The notes: generated by a model not told the origin, from the sequence alone. Positions 1-9,591 are shown, numbered from the stretch's first letter. The stretch is DNA of 64,000 bases from Streptomyces collinus Tu 365 (GCF_000444875.1 NC_021985.1:992001-1056000), one strand, 5' to 3'. Numbers and translations: made by a program.

Positions 1-767
1 TGACCGCCGCGCGTGCCGTCGGTCAGCGTGTACGTCGAGCCCGACTGGGTCGTGGTCAGCGTGACCTGGCCGCTGTACTGGGTGTTGCCGACACCGGTCT
101 CGATCGCCTGGTAGCGGTACAGCTCCTTGCCGGTGGTGGCGTCCGTGACGACGTGCAGGCGGCTGGGCGTGCCGTCGTCCTGGAAGCCGCCGATCACCGT
201 CTCCCACGCGAGCTTCGGGGTCCCGCTGCCGGCCCAGATCACCTTGCGGGCGCTGTCGGTGGTGGCCTTGCTCCCGGCGAGCGCCTTGGCGGACTTGAGC
301 GCCTTGGTCTCGGCGGCGGCCTTGGTGTACGTCGCGGTGGTGGAGCGGACCTTGATCGTGTGCTTGTTGTTGAAGGTCGTGCTCACGGTGCCGGCGGCCA
401 GGGAGGCCGGCGGGGTGTGCACGACCAGGTCGCCACCGAGGACGGGCAGCCCCGCGTAGGTGCGCTCGTAACGGGTGTGCAGGGTGCCGTCGTTGTCCTT
501 GACGACGTCCCTGACGACCAGCTTCTCCTTGGCGCCGAGCCCGAGGGTGCGGGCGGTCGCCGCGGTGCGCGACTGGGCGCTCTTGACCAGCGCCGCGCGC
601 TGGGCGGGCGTGAGCTTGGCCTCGAGGCCGCCACTGCGGACCGGGCTGGGGTGGGGGCCTGCGGGCTTGGCCGTCGCCGGGGCCGCCTGAACGCCGACGG
701 CGAGGAAGGCCGCGGTGGAGACCAGTGCGGCTCCGACCATGGCGCGTCTGTGGGGAAGACGTCTCAC
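1..767 (-). CDS. Secreted M4 (thermolysin-like) metallopeptidase, N-terminal part only
   Basis: This is the N-terminal 255 codons of a secreted zinc neutral protease; the rest lies beyond the left edge. The GTG start at 767 follows an AGGAGGAG ribosome site. A signal peptide comes first (RR near the start, a hydrophobic stretch, then a likely cleavage after APATA). After it comes the fungalysin/thermolysin propeptide (FTP) region with the phrase HTRYERTYAGLPVLGGDLVV, and then a PepSY-like part (PKLAWETVIGG, LHVVTDATTGKELYRYQ). The catalytic HExxH domain is not in the window, so M4 assignment rests on the propeptide. Such proteases are exported as zymogens and activated outside the cell. Confidence 0.85.
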   Translation of the reverse strand, partial: MRRLPHRRAMVGAALVSTAAFLAVGVQAAPATAKPAGPHPSPVRSGGLEAKLTPAQRAALVKSAQSRTAATARTLGLGAKEKLVVRDVVKDNDGTLHTRYERTYAGLPVLGGDLVVHTPPASLAAGTVSTTFNNKHTIKVRSTTATYTKAAAETKALKSAKALAGSKATTDSARKVIWAGSGTPKLAWETVIGGFQDDGTPSRLHVVTDATTGKELYRYQAIETGVGNTQYSGQVTLTTTQSGSTYTLTDGTRGG

Positions 768-1151
768 TCGTACTCCTCCTGCTGCGGCCGCCGGGTCGCG
801 GCCGATGACAGACCCGGGCAGACGGGTGTGCTGTCCGGGACGAGCTGAGCTGTGCGCGGGGACCGTGATCCGTGTGCACATGGGGAGGTGCTGTGTAGCG
901 GGGGGAGGATTTCAGCTTTGTCCCGCACATGTCAGCGAGTGGACGGGCATTCGAGGGTTTTCCCTATGCCCCCTCGCAAACCGTGCCACCGCACCGCCCA
1001 CGGCCGCCCCCGGTTCCGCACGGCCCAGAGGAGAACGGCCGGGAACCGCTCAACTCCGTGACTGTGCCGACGTGTTCCGAGACCGATCCGCAACATGGCT
1101 TGTCGTGCCGCCCATTGGGCCCCGGACCGGGCGGTTGTTACCGTGCACCGC
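768..1151. other. Intergenic region between divergent protease and metallophosphoesterase genes
   Basis: About 380 bases separate two divergent genes, so both promoters must lie here. The stretch is slightly richer in A+T than the coding DNA around 905-975. A weak inverted pair (CGAGGG ... CCCTCG) occurs near 950-975. I see no convincing gene, RNA or strong operator. Confidence 0.5.
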
Positions 1152-2654
1152 GTGTCTGAATCGTCACGCGATACCGCCCGGGGTGCCGGCTGGGGCAGCT
1201 CCCGGCGCGGCGTCTACCGGCAGTTGATGCCCGACCACGTCGAGAAGCTGTCGTGGCTCAACCCCAGGATCCTGTGGGCCGCCCGCAACGGTGTGCTGGC
1301 GTCGTGGTTCGGCGACCCGACCGGCCGTACCCGAAGCCGCTGGGTGGCGCGCCGGGCCGAGGCGGGGGCGCCCGCCGACAAGGTGATCCGGCGGGAGGTG
1401 CCCGACCGGTTCTCCTTCATGCTCCTCGGGGACACGGGCGAGGGCGGCGAGTCCCAGTACGCCGTCGTGCCGGGCTTCCTGAAAGTCGGTCAGGGCACGG
1501 AGTTCGCGGTGATCGCGAGCGACGTCATCTATCCGGTGGGCCACGCGGACGACTACGGCGACAAGTTCTTCCGGCCGTACCGGGACTACCCGGCACCGGT
1601 CTACGCGATACCCGGCAACCACGACTGGTACGAGGACCTCGGCGCGTTCATGCGCATCTTCTGCGCCGACCCCGCGCCGCTCGGCTCGGAGCCCGCGCCC
1701 CGCCCACTCACCCGGGCCTGGTGGCGCACCCTGCTCTGGCACCGGCCGCGCCCTCAGGACGAGGAACGGCTGGAGCAGGCACGGCGGTTGCGGTCCGCGC
1801 CGGGGCAGCGGGCCGTGCAGCCGGGCCCCTACTGGGCCATCGACGCCGGACCGGTGCGGATCGTCGGCATCGACACCGGGCTGCTCGGCACGATCGACGC
1901 CGAACAGGGCGCGTGGCTGCGCGAGGTCTCCCGGGGCCCCCGGCCGAAGATCCTGGTCACCGGCTCCCCGTTGTACGTGGACGGCGAGCACCACCCCTGC
2001 CCCGTCGAGGGGGGCGGCACGGTCGACGACATCGTGCGCGATCCGGACCACCACTACGTGGCCGCGATCGGCGGGGACATCCACAACTACCAGCGCTACC
2101 CGGTCGACGTGGACGGGCGCACCGTCCAGTACGTGGTGGCGGGCGGCGGCGGCGCGTTCATGCACGCCACGCACACCATCCCGCGGGTCTCGGTCGCAGG
2201 CGTCACCGAACGGGAGTTCCGCTGCTATCCGCTGCGCGGCGACTCGCTGGCCTTCTACAGCCGCCTGTACGGCCGCCGCTCCCGGCTGCGCCGCTTCTTC
2301 ACCCTCACCGAGTCCGAGGCGACGGCCGTCGTCGCCGAACGGCTCGGCACCGAGCCCGGCAGGGCGCCCGGCCCGGACGCGCGGGTCACCCGGCGCACCC
2401 GTCTCGTCGCGAGCCTGCTGGGGGCCGGCGGCCGGCCGGACCGCACCTCCCGGTTCCGGCTGCCGGTGCGCAAGATCTACACCCAGCTGTTCTCTCCCGG
2501 CTCGGCCACCTACAGCCCGCCGTTCTTCAAGTCCTTCCTGCGCCTCGACATCACCCCGGAGGCGGTGGGGCTGCGGTGCTTCGCGGCCACCGGCAACCGG
2601 GAGCAGGAGATCGACCCGCCGGTGGAGGACGAGGTCACCATCCCGCTGAACTGA
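1152..2654 (+). CDS. Metallophosphoesterase family protein
   Basis: About 500 residues. The calcineurin-like fold motifs are visible: LLGDTGEGG near residue 93, a second metal/phosphate segment around VIYPVGHADDYGDKFF, GNHDW near 155, a VTGSPLY segment, and GGDIHNYQRYP near 308 supplying the late His ligands. A C-terminal region of about 150 residues is not recognised. The substrate cannot be deduced; family members cleave phosphomonoesters or phosphodiesters with a two-metal centre. There is no signal peptide. The start is uncertain: GTG at 1152 or 1143, or ATG at 1095, are all in frame and none has a good ribosome site. The next gene follows after 86 bases on the same strand. Confidence 0.8.
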   Translation: MSESSRDTARGAGWGSSRRGVYRQLMPDHVEKLSWLNPRILWAARNGVLASWFGDPTGRTRSRWVARRAEAGAPADKVIRREVPDRFSFMLLGDTGEGGESQYAVVPGFLKVGQGTEFAVIASDVIYPVGHADDYGDKFFRPYRDYPAPVYAIPGNHDWYEDLGAFMRIFCADPAPLGSEPAPRPLTRAWWRTLLWHRPRPQDEERLEQARRLRSAPGQRAVQPGPYWAIDAGPVRIVGIDTGLLGTIDAEQGAWLREVSRGPRPKILVTGSPLYVDGEHHPCPVEGGGTVDDIVRDPDHHYVAAIGGDIHNYQRYPVDVDGRTVQYVVAGGGGAFMHATHTIPRVSVAGVTEREFRCYPLRGDSLAFYSRLYGRRSRLRRFFTLTESEATAVVAERLGTEPGRAPGPDARVTRRTRLVASLLGAGGRPDRTSRFRLPVRKIYTQLFSPGSATYSPPFFKSFLRLDITPEAVGLRCFAATGNREQEIDPPVEDEVTIPLN

Positions 2655-2740
2655 TCACACGGTTGTCACATCCGGCTGCGAGAATCGGGGACGGAGCCGC
2701 CGGAACGTGCGGAGCCGCCGTACGACCGCCGGAGGAGCCC

Positions 2741-3778
2741 GTGCCGTCCATTCCCCGCCCGCTGCGCAGGCTGGGCTTCCTCACCATCGGCCTGTTCGAC
2801 GGTGCCGACCCGGGCCCGGGTCACGCGTCCACGCTGGAGATCATCGAGCTGGGCGAGCGGCTGGGGTTCGACAGCGCGTGGGTGCGCGACCGGCACCTCC
2901 AGTACGGCATCTCGTCCCCGGTCGCCGTGCTGGCGGCCGCCTCCCAGCGCACCCGGCGGATCGAGCTGGGCACAGCGGTGATCCCGCTGGGCTGGGAGAA
3001 CCCGCTGCGGCTCGCCGAGGACCTGGCGACCGTGGACATCCTGTCCGGTGGCCGGCTGAACCCGGGCGTCAGCGTGGGCCCGCCGATGCACTTCGAGGAC
3101 GTGCGTCAGGCCCTCTACCCGGACACGGCGGACCGCGAGGACTTCGGCCCCGAACGGCTGCGGCGGCTGCTGGACCTGGTGCGCGGCAGGCCGGCCACCG
3201 CCTTCAGCGGGACGGAGGGCTTCGAGGTGTTCTCTGACGTGGTCCAGCCGCACTCCCCCGGTCTCGGCGGCCGGCTGTGGTACGGCGGCGGCAGCCTGGG
3301 GTCGGCGCGCCGGGCCGGCGAGTACGGCATGAACCTGCTGACCAGCAGCGTGGTGAAGGCCGAGGGCCCGCAGGACGCCGCGGGGCCGCCGGACTTCGCG
3401 GAGATCCAGCTCGCCCACATCCGCGCCTTCCGCGCCCACCACCCCGACCGCGAGGCGGCCCGCGTCTCCCAGGGCCTGGTGGTGATACCCACCGACTCCG
3501 CGAGCCCGGCGCAGCGGGCCAGGTACGAGCGGTACGCGGCCGAGCGCCTGCCCCGCACCGCCTCCCCGCAGGGCCCGGGGCGGCTGCTGTTCGCCCCCGA
3601 CCTGGTCGGCACCTCCGACGAGCTCGCCGAGCGGCTGCACGCGCACGCCGCGTTCCGCGAGGTCGACGAGGTCGCGTTCGCCCTGCCGTTCTCGTTCGCG
3701 CACGAGGACTACGTGCAGATCCTGACGGACATGGCGACGAAGCTGGGCCCGGCGCTGGGGTGGCGCCCGGCCGGCTGA
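2741..3778 (+). CDS. LLM class flavin-dependent oxidoreductase (luciferase-like)
   Basis: A 345-residue protein of the bacterial luciferase-like monooxygenase superfamily, which uses reduced flavin (FMN or F420) to oxidise or reduce small organic substrates. The TIM-barrel start RLGFLTIGLFDG, the segment GERLGFDSAWVRDRHLQYG, then IELGTAVIPLGWENPLRLAEDLATVDILSGGRLNPGV are typical of the family. A late GxGSLGSARRAGEYGMNLL segment would contact the flavin phosphate. The GTG start at 2741 follows a strong GGAGGAG site, which excludes the longer upstream reading. The substrate is unknown. Confidence 0.85.
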   Translation: MPSIPRPLRRLGFLTIGLFDGADPGPGHASTLEIIELGERLGFDSAWVRDRHLQYGISSPVAVLAAASQRTRRIELGTAVIPLGWENPLRLAEDLATVDILSGGRLNPGVSVGPPMHFEDVRQALYPDTADREDFGPERLRRLLDLVRGRPATAFSGTEGFEVFSDVVQPHSPGLGGRLWYGGGSLGSARRAGEYGMNLLTSSVVKAEGPQDAAGPPDFAEIQLAHIRAFRAHHPDREAARVSQGLVVIPTDSASPAQRARYERYAAERLPRTASPQGPGRLLFAPDLVGTSDELAERLHAHAAFREVDEVAFALPFSFAHEDYVQILTDMATKLGPALGWRPAG

Positions 3779-4060
3779 CACACCGGCGGGCCGCCTCGGT
3801 ACCGGCGACCGGCTCGGGCGGCCTGCCGTCCACTGGAGCCCGGCGGCGTCCGCCTCTGTGACAGCCGGCCACCATCCACCTGGACCCCGGCGACGGCGCC
3901 CGCCTCCGCGGATCGCGCACCGGGTGATGCGCCCGGTGTGCCCGGCCACACGAAGCAGCTTCCGGCCCCGCTGCCCGACGGCGCCTGAGCACGTCGGCGG
4001 CTGGATCCGCCGGCGCCCGAGCCAGGCGACTCATGAGCCCGGCGGACGCCCGGCGGTGCG

Positions 4061-4939
4061 CTACCCCTCCTCGACGTGCTCCTGCCGCCTGCCGCCCGGC
4101 CGGGAGGCACTGAGGCTGCCGAGGATGTCCAGGAGTTCGGCGTCGCGGCTGCCGGGCCGGGCGTGGAACACGACCAGCGTCAGGCCCTCGGCACCCTCGA
4201 CGGCGAGCTTGTTGGACTCCAGGTCCAGGTCCCCGACCTGCGGATGGCTGAGGTGGCTGGTACGCGCCCGCCGGGGGCGCACGTCGTGCCGGGCCCACAG
4301 GGTCCGGAAGCGGTCGCTGCGCAGGGACAGGTCGCCGACCAGGTCCCGCAGCCGCGCGTCGTCCGGGTCGGGCCCGGCGTGGGCGCGGAGGGCGGCCACG
4401 CCCTCCTCGGTGAGGTCGTCCCAGTCCCGGCGCAGGGCCCGCTCGGCCGGGTCGAGGAAGACGGCGCGCAGCAGGTTGACGCCGGGCCGGTAGTTCGGGG
4501 TGAGGGCGCCGGCGAGGGAGTTGGCGGCCAGGCAGTCGGTGTAGCGGTTCTGGATGTAGGCGGGGTTGCGCGGCCAGCCGTCGATCAGCCCCAGCAGGCT
4601 CTCCGGCACCCGCTCCGGCCGCCCGCCGGACCGCGCGCGGGACCCGGCCGGTGCCGTCGCGGGCCGGTCCTGGGCCAGTCCGAGGAGGTAGGAGGTGGCC
4701 TCGGGGTCGAGCCGGAGCACCCGGGCGAGGGACCGCAGGACCTGCGCGGACGGGTTGCGGTCGCGGCCCTGCTCCAGGCGCAGGTAGTAGTCGGAGCTGA
4801 TGCCGGAGAGCATCGCGACCTCCTCGCGGCGCAGCCCCGGCACCCGGCGCAGTCCGGAGCCGGGCAGTCCCACGTCCTCGGGCCTGACCCGCGCCCGGCG
4901 GGCGCGCAGGAACTCGCCGAGCGCGTTCGTACCGTCCAT
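4061..4939 (-). CDS. XRE-family regulator with MmyB-type ligand-binding domain
   Basis: A 292-residue DNA-binding protein. An N-terminal Cro/C1 helix-turn-helix covers about residues 5-75, with the hallmark RVPGLRREEVAMLSG ... YYLRLEQGRDRNPS. The C-terminal about 180 residues match the MmyB-like PAS-fold domain (IDGWPRNPAYIQNRYTDCLAANSLAGAL and the later DLTEEGVAALRAHAG). Streptomyces has many such regulators, typically divergent from a flavin or NAD(P)H oxidoreductase, and here the aldo/keto reductase at 5102 is divergent. I chose ATG 4939 because the helix-turn-helix begins right after it; a longer reading to 5005 adds unconserved residues. Confidence 0.85.
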   Translation of the reverse strand: MDGTNALGEFLRARRARVRPEDVGLPGSGLRRVPGLRREEVAMLSGISSDYYLRLEQGRDRNPSAQVLRSLARVLRLDPEATSYLLGLAQDRPATAPAGSRARSGGRPERVPESLLGLIDGWPRNPAYIQNRYTDCLAANSLAGALTPNYRPGVNLLRAVFLDPAERALRRDWDDLTEEGVAALRAHAGPDPDDARLRDLVGDLSLRSDRFRTLWARHDVRPRRARTSHLSHPQVGDLDLESNKLAVEGAEGLTLVVFHARPGSRDAELLDILGSLSASRPGGRRQEHVEEG

Positions 4940-5101
4940 GACACCACCGTACGGCCGTCGCGGTGGCCGTGACTGGCCCTGCCGGTCCCAGGAACGCGGG
5001 GGCACTGCCGCCGGGCGGCCGTCCGGCGCACGGTGGAGGGCGAGGACGGGTCACCGGGGAACGGGTGGCCCGGCACACGCGAGAGGTACGTGAGGTACGG
5101 C

Positions 5102-5965
5102 ATGACTGCACAGCTCGGCGGCACCTTCACCCCGGCCGGCGGACCGGCCCTGACGCGGATGGGCTACGGCGCCATGCAACTGGCCGGTCCGCACGTGTTC
5201 GGGCCGCCCGCGGACCGGGCGCGCGCCGTGGCGGTGCTCCGCGCGGCGGTGGAGGCGGGCGTCGACCACGTCGACACCGCCGACTTCTACGGGCCGGTGG
5301 TGGTCAACGAGATCATCAGGGAGGCCCTGCACCCCTACCCGGACGGGCTGCACATCGTGACCAAGGTCGGGGCGCGGCGGGGCGCCGACGGCGGCTGGAT
5401 CGTGTCCCGGCACCCGCACGACCTGCGGGCACAGGTCCACGACAACCTGCGGAGCCTGGGCGTGGAGGCGCTGGACGTGGTCAATCTGCGGCTCGGCGAC
5501 ATGGACACCCCGAACGAGGACTCCGTGGCCGAGCAGTTCGGGGCGCTGGCGGACCTGCGGCGCCAGGGCCTGATCCGGCATCTGGGGCTCAGCGCCGCGT
5601 CCGCGGCACAGTTGGACGAGGCACGGGCGATCGCTCCGGTGGTCACCGTGCAGAACCTGTACAACCTGGCCCACCGGGAGGACGACGACCTGGTCGCGCG
5701 CACGGCCGCCGAGGGCATCGCCTTCGTGCCGTACTTCCCGCTCGGCGGCTTCAGCCCGCTGCAGTCGCGGACGCTGTCCGAGGTCGCCGCCCGGCTGGGC
5801 GCGTCGCCGCAGCAGGTGGCCCTGGCCTGGCTGCTGCGCCGGTCGCCGAACATCGTGCTGATCCCGGGCACCTCGTCGCCCGCCCACCTGCGGGAGAACA
5901 TCGCCGCCGCGGCGCTGGACCTGCCGGCGGACGCGGTCGCGGCACTCGACGCGATCGGCGGCTGA
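5102..5965 (+). CDS. Aldo/keto reductase
   Basis: A 287-residue NADPH-dependent (beta/alpha)8-barrel oxidoreductase. The catalytic Asp and Tyr fall in HVDTADFYGP, the catalytic Lys in HIVTKVGARRG, and the His-equivalent region is near VNLRLGDMDTPNEDS. IRHLGLSAASAAQLDEA and the cofactor-binding end segment IVLIPGTSSPAHLRENI complete the fold. ATG 5102 begins the conserved part; the in-frame start at 5033 adds a stretch without family character. It is transcribed away from the XRE regulator at 4061-4939, which probably controls it. The substrate is unknown, presumably an aldehyde or ketone. Confidence 0.85.
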   Translation: MTAQLGGTFTPAGGPALTRMGYGAMQLAGPHVFGPPADRARAVAVLRAAVEAGVDHVDTADFYGPVVVNEIIREALHPYPDGLHIVTKVGARRGADGGWIVSRHPHDLRAQVHDNLRSLGVEALDVVNLRLGDMDTPNEDSVAEQFGALADLRRQGLIRHLGLSAASAAQLDEARAIAPVVTVQNLYNLAHREDDDLVARTAAEGIAFVPYFPLGGFSPLQSRTLSEVAARLGASPQQVALAWLLRRSPNIVLIPGTSSPAHLRENIAAAALDLPADAVAALDAIGG

Positions 5966-6052
5966 GGGGCGGCCGGACGGGTACCCGGGGCCCCGGACGG
6001 ACACAGGTGCGGGGACGGTCGGCCCTGCGCGGACGGACGGAAGGAGCCGCAC

Positions 6053-6664
6053 GTGGCTACGGAGGACCCGCTGCGGACCTACCGCGGCAAACGCGACTTC
6101 GAGCGGACCCGCGAACCGTCGGGGAACGCGGCAGCGGCCTCCGCCGAGCGGCCCCGGTTCGTGGTGCAGATCCACGACGCGCGCCGGATGCACTTCGACT
6201 TCCGGCTCCAGGTCGGCGACGTGCTCAGGTCCTGGGCCGTGCCCAAGGGACCCTCGGCGGACCCCGGGGACAAGCGGATGGCGGTGCCCACCGAGGACCA
6301 TCCGCTGGAGTACGAGGACTTCGAGGGCGTGATCCCGAAGGGCGAGTACGGCGGGGGCACCGTGATCGTCTGGGACCGCGGCACGTACGAGCCGCTCAGT
6401 CACGACCGCCGGGGCCGCCCGGTGGACTTCGCGGAGTCGCTGGAGCGGGGGCACGCCTCCTTCCGGCTGCACGGCTCCAAGCTGCACGGCGAGTACGCGC
6501 TCACCCGGTTCCGCGGCGGCGCGGACGAGGAGGAGGCCTGGCTGCTGGTGCACAAGGGCGCCGCCCGGGCGGACGGCCACGGCACCCCGGACCCGCGCCG
6601 GGCCCGCTCGGTGCGCACCGGCCGCACCCTCGCCCAGGTCCTCGCCGACGACCGGCGGAGGTGA
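6053..6664 (+). CDS. Stand-alone LigD-type 3'-phosphoesterase (DNA repair)
   Basis: A 203-residue protein matching the 3'-phosphoesterase (PE) module of bacterial ligase D, which trims 3'-phosphates and ribonucleotides at DNA ends in non-homologous end joining. The PE signature is clear: FVVQIHDARRMHFDFRLQ (His and Asp metal ligands), LRSWAVPKGPSADPGDKRMA, VPTEDHPLEYEDFEGVIPKG and EYGGGTVIVWDRG. The later LHGSKLHGEYALTRF and AWLLVHKG complete the domain. No polymerase or ligase domain is attached. GTG 6053 follows GGAAGGAG. A separate ligase of the same system lies at 14774-15757. Confidence 0.9.
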   Translation: MATEDPLRTYRGKRDFERTREPSGNAAAASAERPRFVVQIHDARRMHFDFRLQVGDVLRSWAVPKGPSADPGDKRMAVPTEDHPLEYEDFEGVIPKGEYGGGTVIVWDRGTYEPLSHDRRGRPVDFAESLERGHASFRLHGSKLHGEYALTRFRGGADEEEAWLLVHKGAARADGHGTPDPRRARSVRTGRTLAQVLADDRRR

Positions 6665-6828
6665 CGGGCGGCGGGAGTGACGGGCGGCGGGCGACACGCC
6701 CCCGAACGCATCCGAACGCATCGCGGCCGCATCCCCGCCGCATCCGGATCATGACGTTCCGGCCCCAACGTGGCTGAAATGCCTCTATGTTCGCGGCGAC
6801 ACCGGCCCGCGCTCCTGGAGGCTTCCGT

Positions 6829-7263
6829 ATGCGCATCGCACTCCGCACCGCCATAACCGGCGCCGTGACCGCCACCACCGTCCTGACCTGCGGCACCGCG
6901 GGGGCGACCCCGGCGGGGCCCGGCGTGACCGCACGGATCCTCAGCCAGGCCACCGTCGGCGGCACCGACTACACCCTGCGGGAGATCACCATCCCGCCCG
7001 GCCAGAGCACCGGATGGCACTACCACGACGGTCCGCTGTACGGAGTCGTGAAGCAGGGCACCCTCAGCCACTTCGACTCCGGCTGCGCCTCGGACGGCGT
7101 CTACCGGCAGGGCGCGCCGATCAAGGAGCCGGCCGGACCCGGCAACGTCCACATCGGGCGCAACCTGGGCGACACCCCGGTCGTCCTGGACGTCCTCTAC
7201 GTGCTGCCGCACGGCGCACCGTTCTCCGAGGACGCGCCGAACCCGGGCTGCCCGTTCCAGTGA
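6829..7263 (+). CDS. Secreted single-domain cupin protein
   Basis: A 144-residue protein with an N-terminal signal peptide (MRIALRTAITGAVTATTVL, cleavage likely after CGTAGA) and one cupin barrel. The first cupin motif is PPGQSTGWHYHDGPLYGVVKQGTL, with the metal-binding His pair in WHYHDG; the second is looser around GPGNVHIGRNLGDTPVV. Function is not known; such exported cupins may bind a metal or small ligand. ATG 6829 has GGAGG at suitable spacing. It ends 6 bases from the convergent SpoIIE-type gene. Confidence 0.8.
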   Translation: MRIALRTAITGAVTATTVLTCGTAGATPAGPGVTARILSQATVGGTDYTLREITIPPGQSTGWHYHDGPLYGVVKQGTLSHFDSGCASDGVYRQGAPIKEPAGPGNVHIGRNLGDTPVVLDVLYVLPHGAPFSEDAPNPGCPFQ

Positions 7264-7269
7264 TCAGCC

Positions 7270-9591
7270 TCAGGGCAGAGGCTGTTCCGCCCAGATCGTC
7301 TTGCCGCCACCGGTCTGCCGGCTGCCCCAGCGCTGGGTGAGCTGGGCGACGAGCAGCAGACCGCGCCCGCCCTCGTCGTAGGCCTGCGCCCGCCGCATGT
7401 GCGGTGAGGTGGAACTGGCGTCGGAGACCTCGCAGATGAGCGCGCGGTCGCGGATCAGCCTTAGCTGGACGGGCGGTTCGCCGTAGCGGATCGCGTTGGT
7501 GACGAGTTCACTGACGACGAGCTCGGTGACGAACGCCATCTCCTCGAGGCCCCAGGCGGCCAGCCGCTCGGTGGCCGCCTGCCGGAAGGCGGCCACCTGG
7601 GCGGGGTCGGGCGGGACCTCCCAGGTGGCGACCCGGTCGCCGCCGAGGGCGCGGGTGCGCACCAGGAGGAGGGCGACGTCGTCCGTGGGCTGCTCCGGCA
7701 GGACCGCCTTGAGGACGTTGTCGCTGAGCGCCTCCAGGGAGTCGGCTGGTGCGCCGAGGGCGCGGCGCAGTTCGTCGGTGGCCCGGTCCGCGTCGCGGTC
7801 CCGGCCCTGGACGAGACCGTCGGTGTAGAGGGCGACGACCGACCCCTCGGGCAGCTGGATCTCCGTGGCCTCGAACGGCAGTCCGCCGACGCCGAGGGGC
7901 GGGCCGGCGGTCATGGGCACGAACTCGGGTGCGTCACCGGGCAGTACGAGGGCCGGGGCCGGGTGTCCGGCGGCCGCCATGCAGAGCCGGCGGGAGACGG
8001 GGTCGTAGACCGCGTAGAGACAGGTCGCGCCGAGTTCGGCGACCTCCCCGCCGCTGTCGTCGGAGGCCAGGTGGGTGACCAGGTCGTCGAGGTGGGTGAG
8101 GAGTTCGTCCGGGGGCAGGTCGACGTCGGCGAGGGTGCGTACGGCGGTGCGCAGCCGGCCCATGGTGGCCGAGGAGCGGATGCCGTGCCCGACCACGTCG
8201 CCGACGACGAGAGCGACCCGGCTGCCGGAGAGCGGGATGACGTCGAACCAGTCGCCGCCGATCCCGGCCAGCGAGCCGCACGGCAGGTACCGGTGGGCCA
8301 CGTCGACCGCGGCCTGCCGGGGCAGTCCCCGGGGCAGCAGACTGTGCTGGAGGGCGTGGGCGGTGCTGCGTTCGCGGGCGAAGCGGCGGGCGTTGTCGAC
8401 GCAGACGGCGGCGCGGCTGGCGAGTTCCTCGGCGAGGACGGCGTCGTCGGGGGCGTAGCTGTCCGGGTGGGCCGCGCGGACGCACACCGCGACGCCGAGG
8501 GTGGTGCCGCGGGCCCGCAGCGGCACCGCGATCATGGAGTGGACGTGCTCGCGGAACTGGCGTCCCTCGGGTGAGCGCGCGTTGCGCTCGGCGAGCCAGT
8601 CGTCGAACGTCGGCTCGCCGGCCTGGCCCAGTACGGCACGGCCCTCGCGCAGGGCCCGGGCCGGGGGCGAGAGCGGCAGGTAGACCTCGGTCTCGCCCAG
8701 GTTCACGGCCGCGCCCGGGTTGCCCGCCCGGGTGGAGCCGTGGGCGACGCGGCGCAGCACGACACCGCCGTCGGAGATCATCGGCGGTTCGTCGTCGCCG
8801 AGGACCCAGTCGAGCAGGTCGACGCTGGCGAAGTCGGCGTACTGCGGCACCAGCAGCTCGACGAGTTCCTCGGCGGTGCGCACGACGTCCAGGGTGGTGC
8901 CGATGCCGGTGGCGGCCTCGTTCAGCAGGGCGAGGCGGCGCCGGGCCCAGTACTGCTCGCTGCTGTCGAAGGCGGCGAGGGCGACGGCGGTGAGCTCGCC
9001 GGAGCCGTCGTGCAGCGGCCACATCTCGATGCTCCAGGCGTGCGCCCCGTTCGGGGCGGGGGCCTCGGTGCTCTCGTAGCGGACGGGGCGGCCGGTCTCG
9101 GCCACCTGGCGGAGGTGGCTGACGAAACCCTGGCTGTCCCCGGCGTCCCCCATGGTCTCCAGGACGAACCGGCCGAGCAGCGACTCCTCGGGCACGCCCA
9201 TCGTCCGGCACGCGGCGCTGTTGGAGCGTAGGTAGTGCTGTCGGAGATCGAAGACCGACATGGACATGGACGCCTGTTCGAACGCCTGGGCGGCCACCCT
9301 GGTGCCGGGTGGTTCGGCGGTGACGACGTGCCCGGCCGGGGCGCCGTCGGCGCCCAGGACCGGGCAGGCGGTCAGGGTCAGCTCGACCGGGTGGCCGTCG
9401 CGGTGCCGCAGGACGACGGTCCCGGTCCGGGCGGCGAGGGCGCCGGCGGGCACGTACCCGGCGAGCAGGTCGCCCGCCGGGCGGCCGACGACCTCGTGTG
9501 CCGCGTGGCCGGTCAGCAGCCGCGCGCCCTCGCTCCACCCGGTCACCCTGCCCTGGGCATCGATGATCGCCGCGGCCGCGAGACGCTCCAT
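7270..9591 (-). CDS. PAS-PAS-GAF-SpoIIE phosphatase-HATPase signalling protein
   Basis: A 773-residue cytoplasmic regulator. Order: PAS (about 1-105, IDAQGRVTGWSEGARLLTGH), second PAS (about 110-215, FDLRQHYLRSNSAACRTMGVPEESLLG), GAF (about 230-415), PP2C/SpoIIE phosphatase (about 425-630, with GGDWFDVIPL and VGDVVGHGIRSS holding metal-binding Asp residues), and a C-terminal RsbW-like ATPase (about 650-773, ELVVSELVTNAIRYGEPP with the N-box Asn). Known relatives dephosphorylate anti-anti-sigma factors while the ATPase part can act as a kinase, so it is a two-way switch feeding SigB-type sigma factors. No anti-anti-sigma gene is adjacent. ATG 9591 is preferred over 9627. It lies 52 bases after the peroxiredoxin gene on the same strand. 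Confidence 0.9.
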   Translation of the reverse strand: MERLAAAAIIDAQGRVTGWSEGARLLTGHAAHEVVGRPAGDLLAGYVPAGALAARTGTVVLRHRDGHPVELTLTACPVLGADGAPAGHVVTAEPPGTRVAAQAFEQASMSMSVFDLRQHYLRSNSAACRTMGVPEESLLGRFVLETMGDAGDSQGFVSHLRQVAETGRPVRYESTEAPAPNGAHAWSIEMWPLHDGSGELTAVALAAFDSSEQYWARRRLALLNEAATGIGTTLDVVRTAEELVELLVPQYADFASVDLLDWVLGDDEPPMISDGGVVLRRVAHGSTRAGNPGAAVNLGETEVYLPLSPPARALREGRAVLGQAGEPTFDDWLAERNARSPEGRQFREHVHSMIAVPLRARGTTLGVAVCVRAAHPDSYAPDDAVLAEELASRAAVCVDNARRFARERSTAHALQHSLLPRGLPRQAAVDVAHRYLPCGSLAGIGGDWFDVIPLSGSRVALVVGDVVGHGIRSSATMGRLRTAVRTLADVDLPPDELLTHLDDLVTHLASDDSGGEVAELGATCLYAVYDPVSRRLCMAAAGHPAPALVLPGDAPEFVPMTAGPPLGVGGLPFEATEIQLPEGSVVALYTDGLVQGRDRDADRATDELRRALGAPADSLEALSDNVLKAVLPEQPTDDVALLLVRTRALGGDRVATWEVPPDPAQVAAFRQAATERLAAWGLEEMAFVTELVVSELVTNAIRYGEPPVQLRLIRDRALICEVSDASSTSPHMRRAQAYDEGGRGLLLVAQLTQRWGSRQTGGGKTIWAEQPLP

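Noticed and set aside
127..848. Plus-strand frames over the M4 protease region
   Set aside because: They are opposite a gene with a signal peptide, ribosome site and propeptide motifs, and show no family character.
2706..2740. Repeated CGGAGCCGCCG-like motifs before the luciferase-like gene
   Set aside because: Three short imperfect copies in GC-rich DNA are within what chance allows and part of the last one is the ribosome site.
3779..4060. Possible gene or repeat between convergent genes
   Set aside because: A faint direct repeat (CCACTGGAGCCC / CCACCTGGACCCC) is visible but short. No ribosome site or conserved protein is present.
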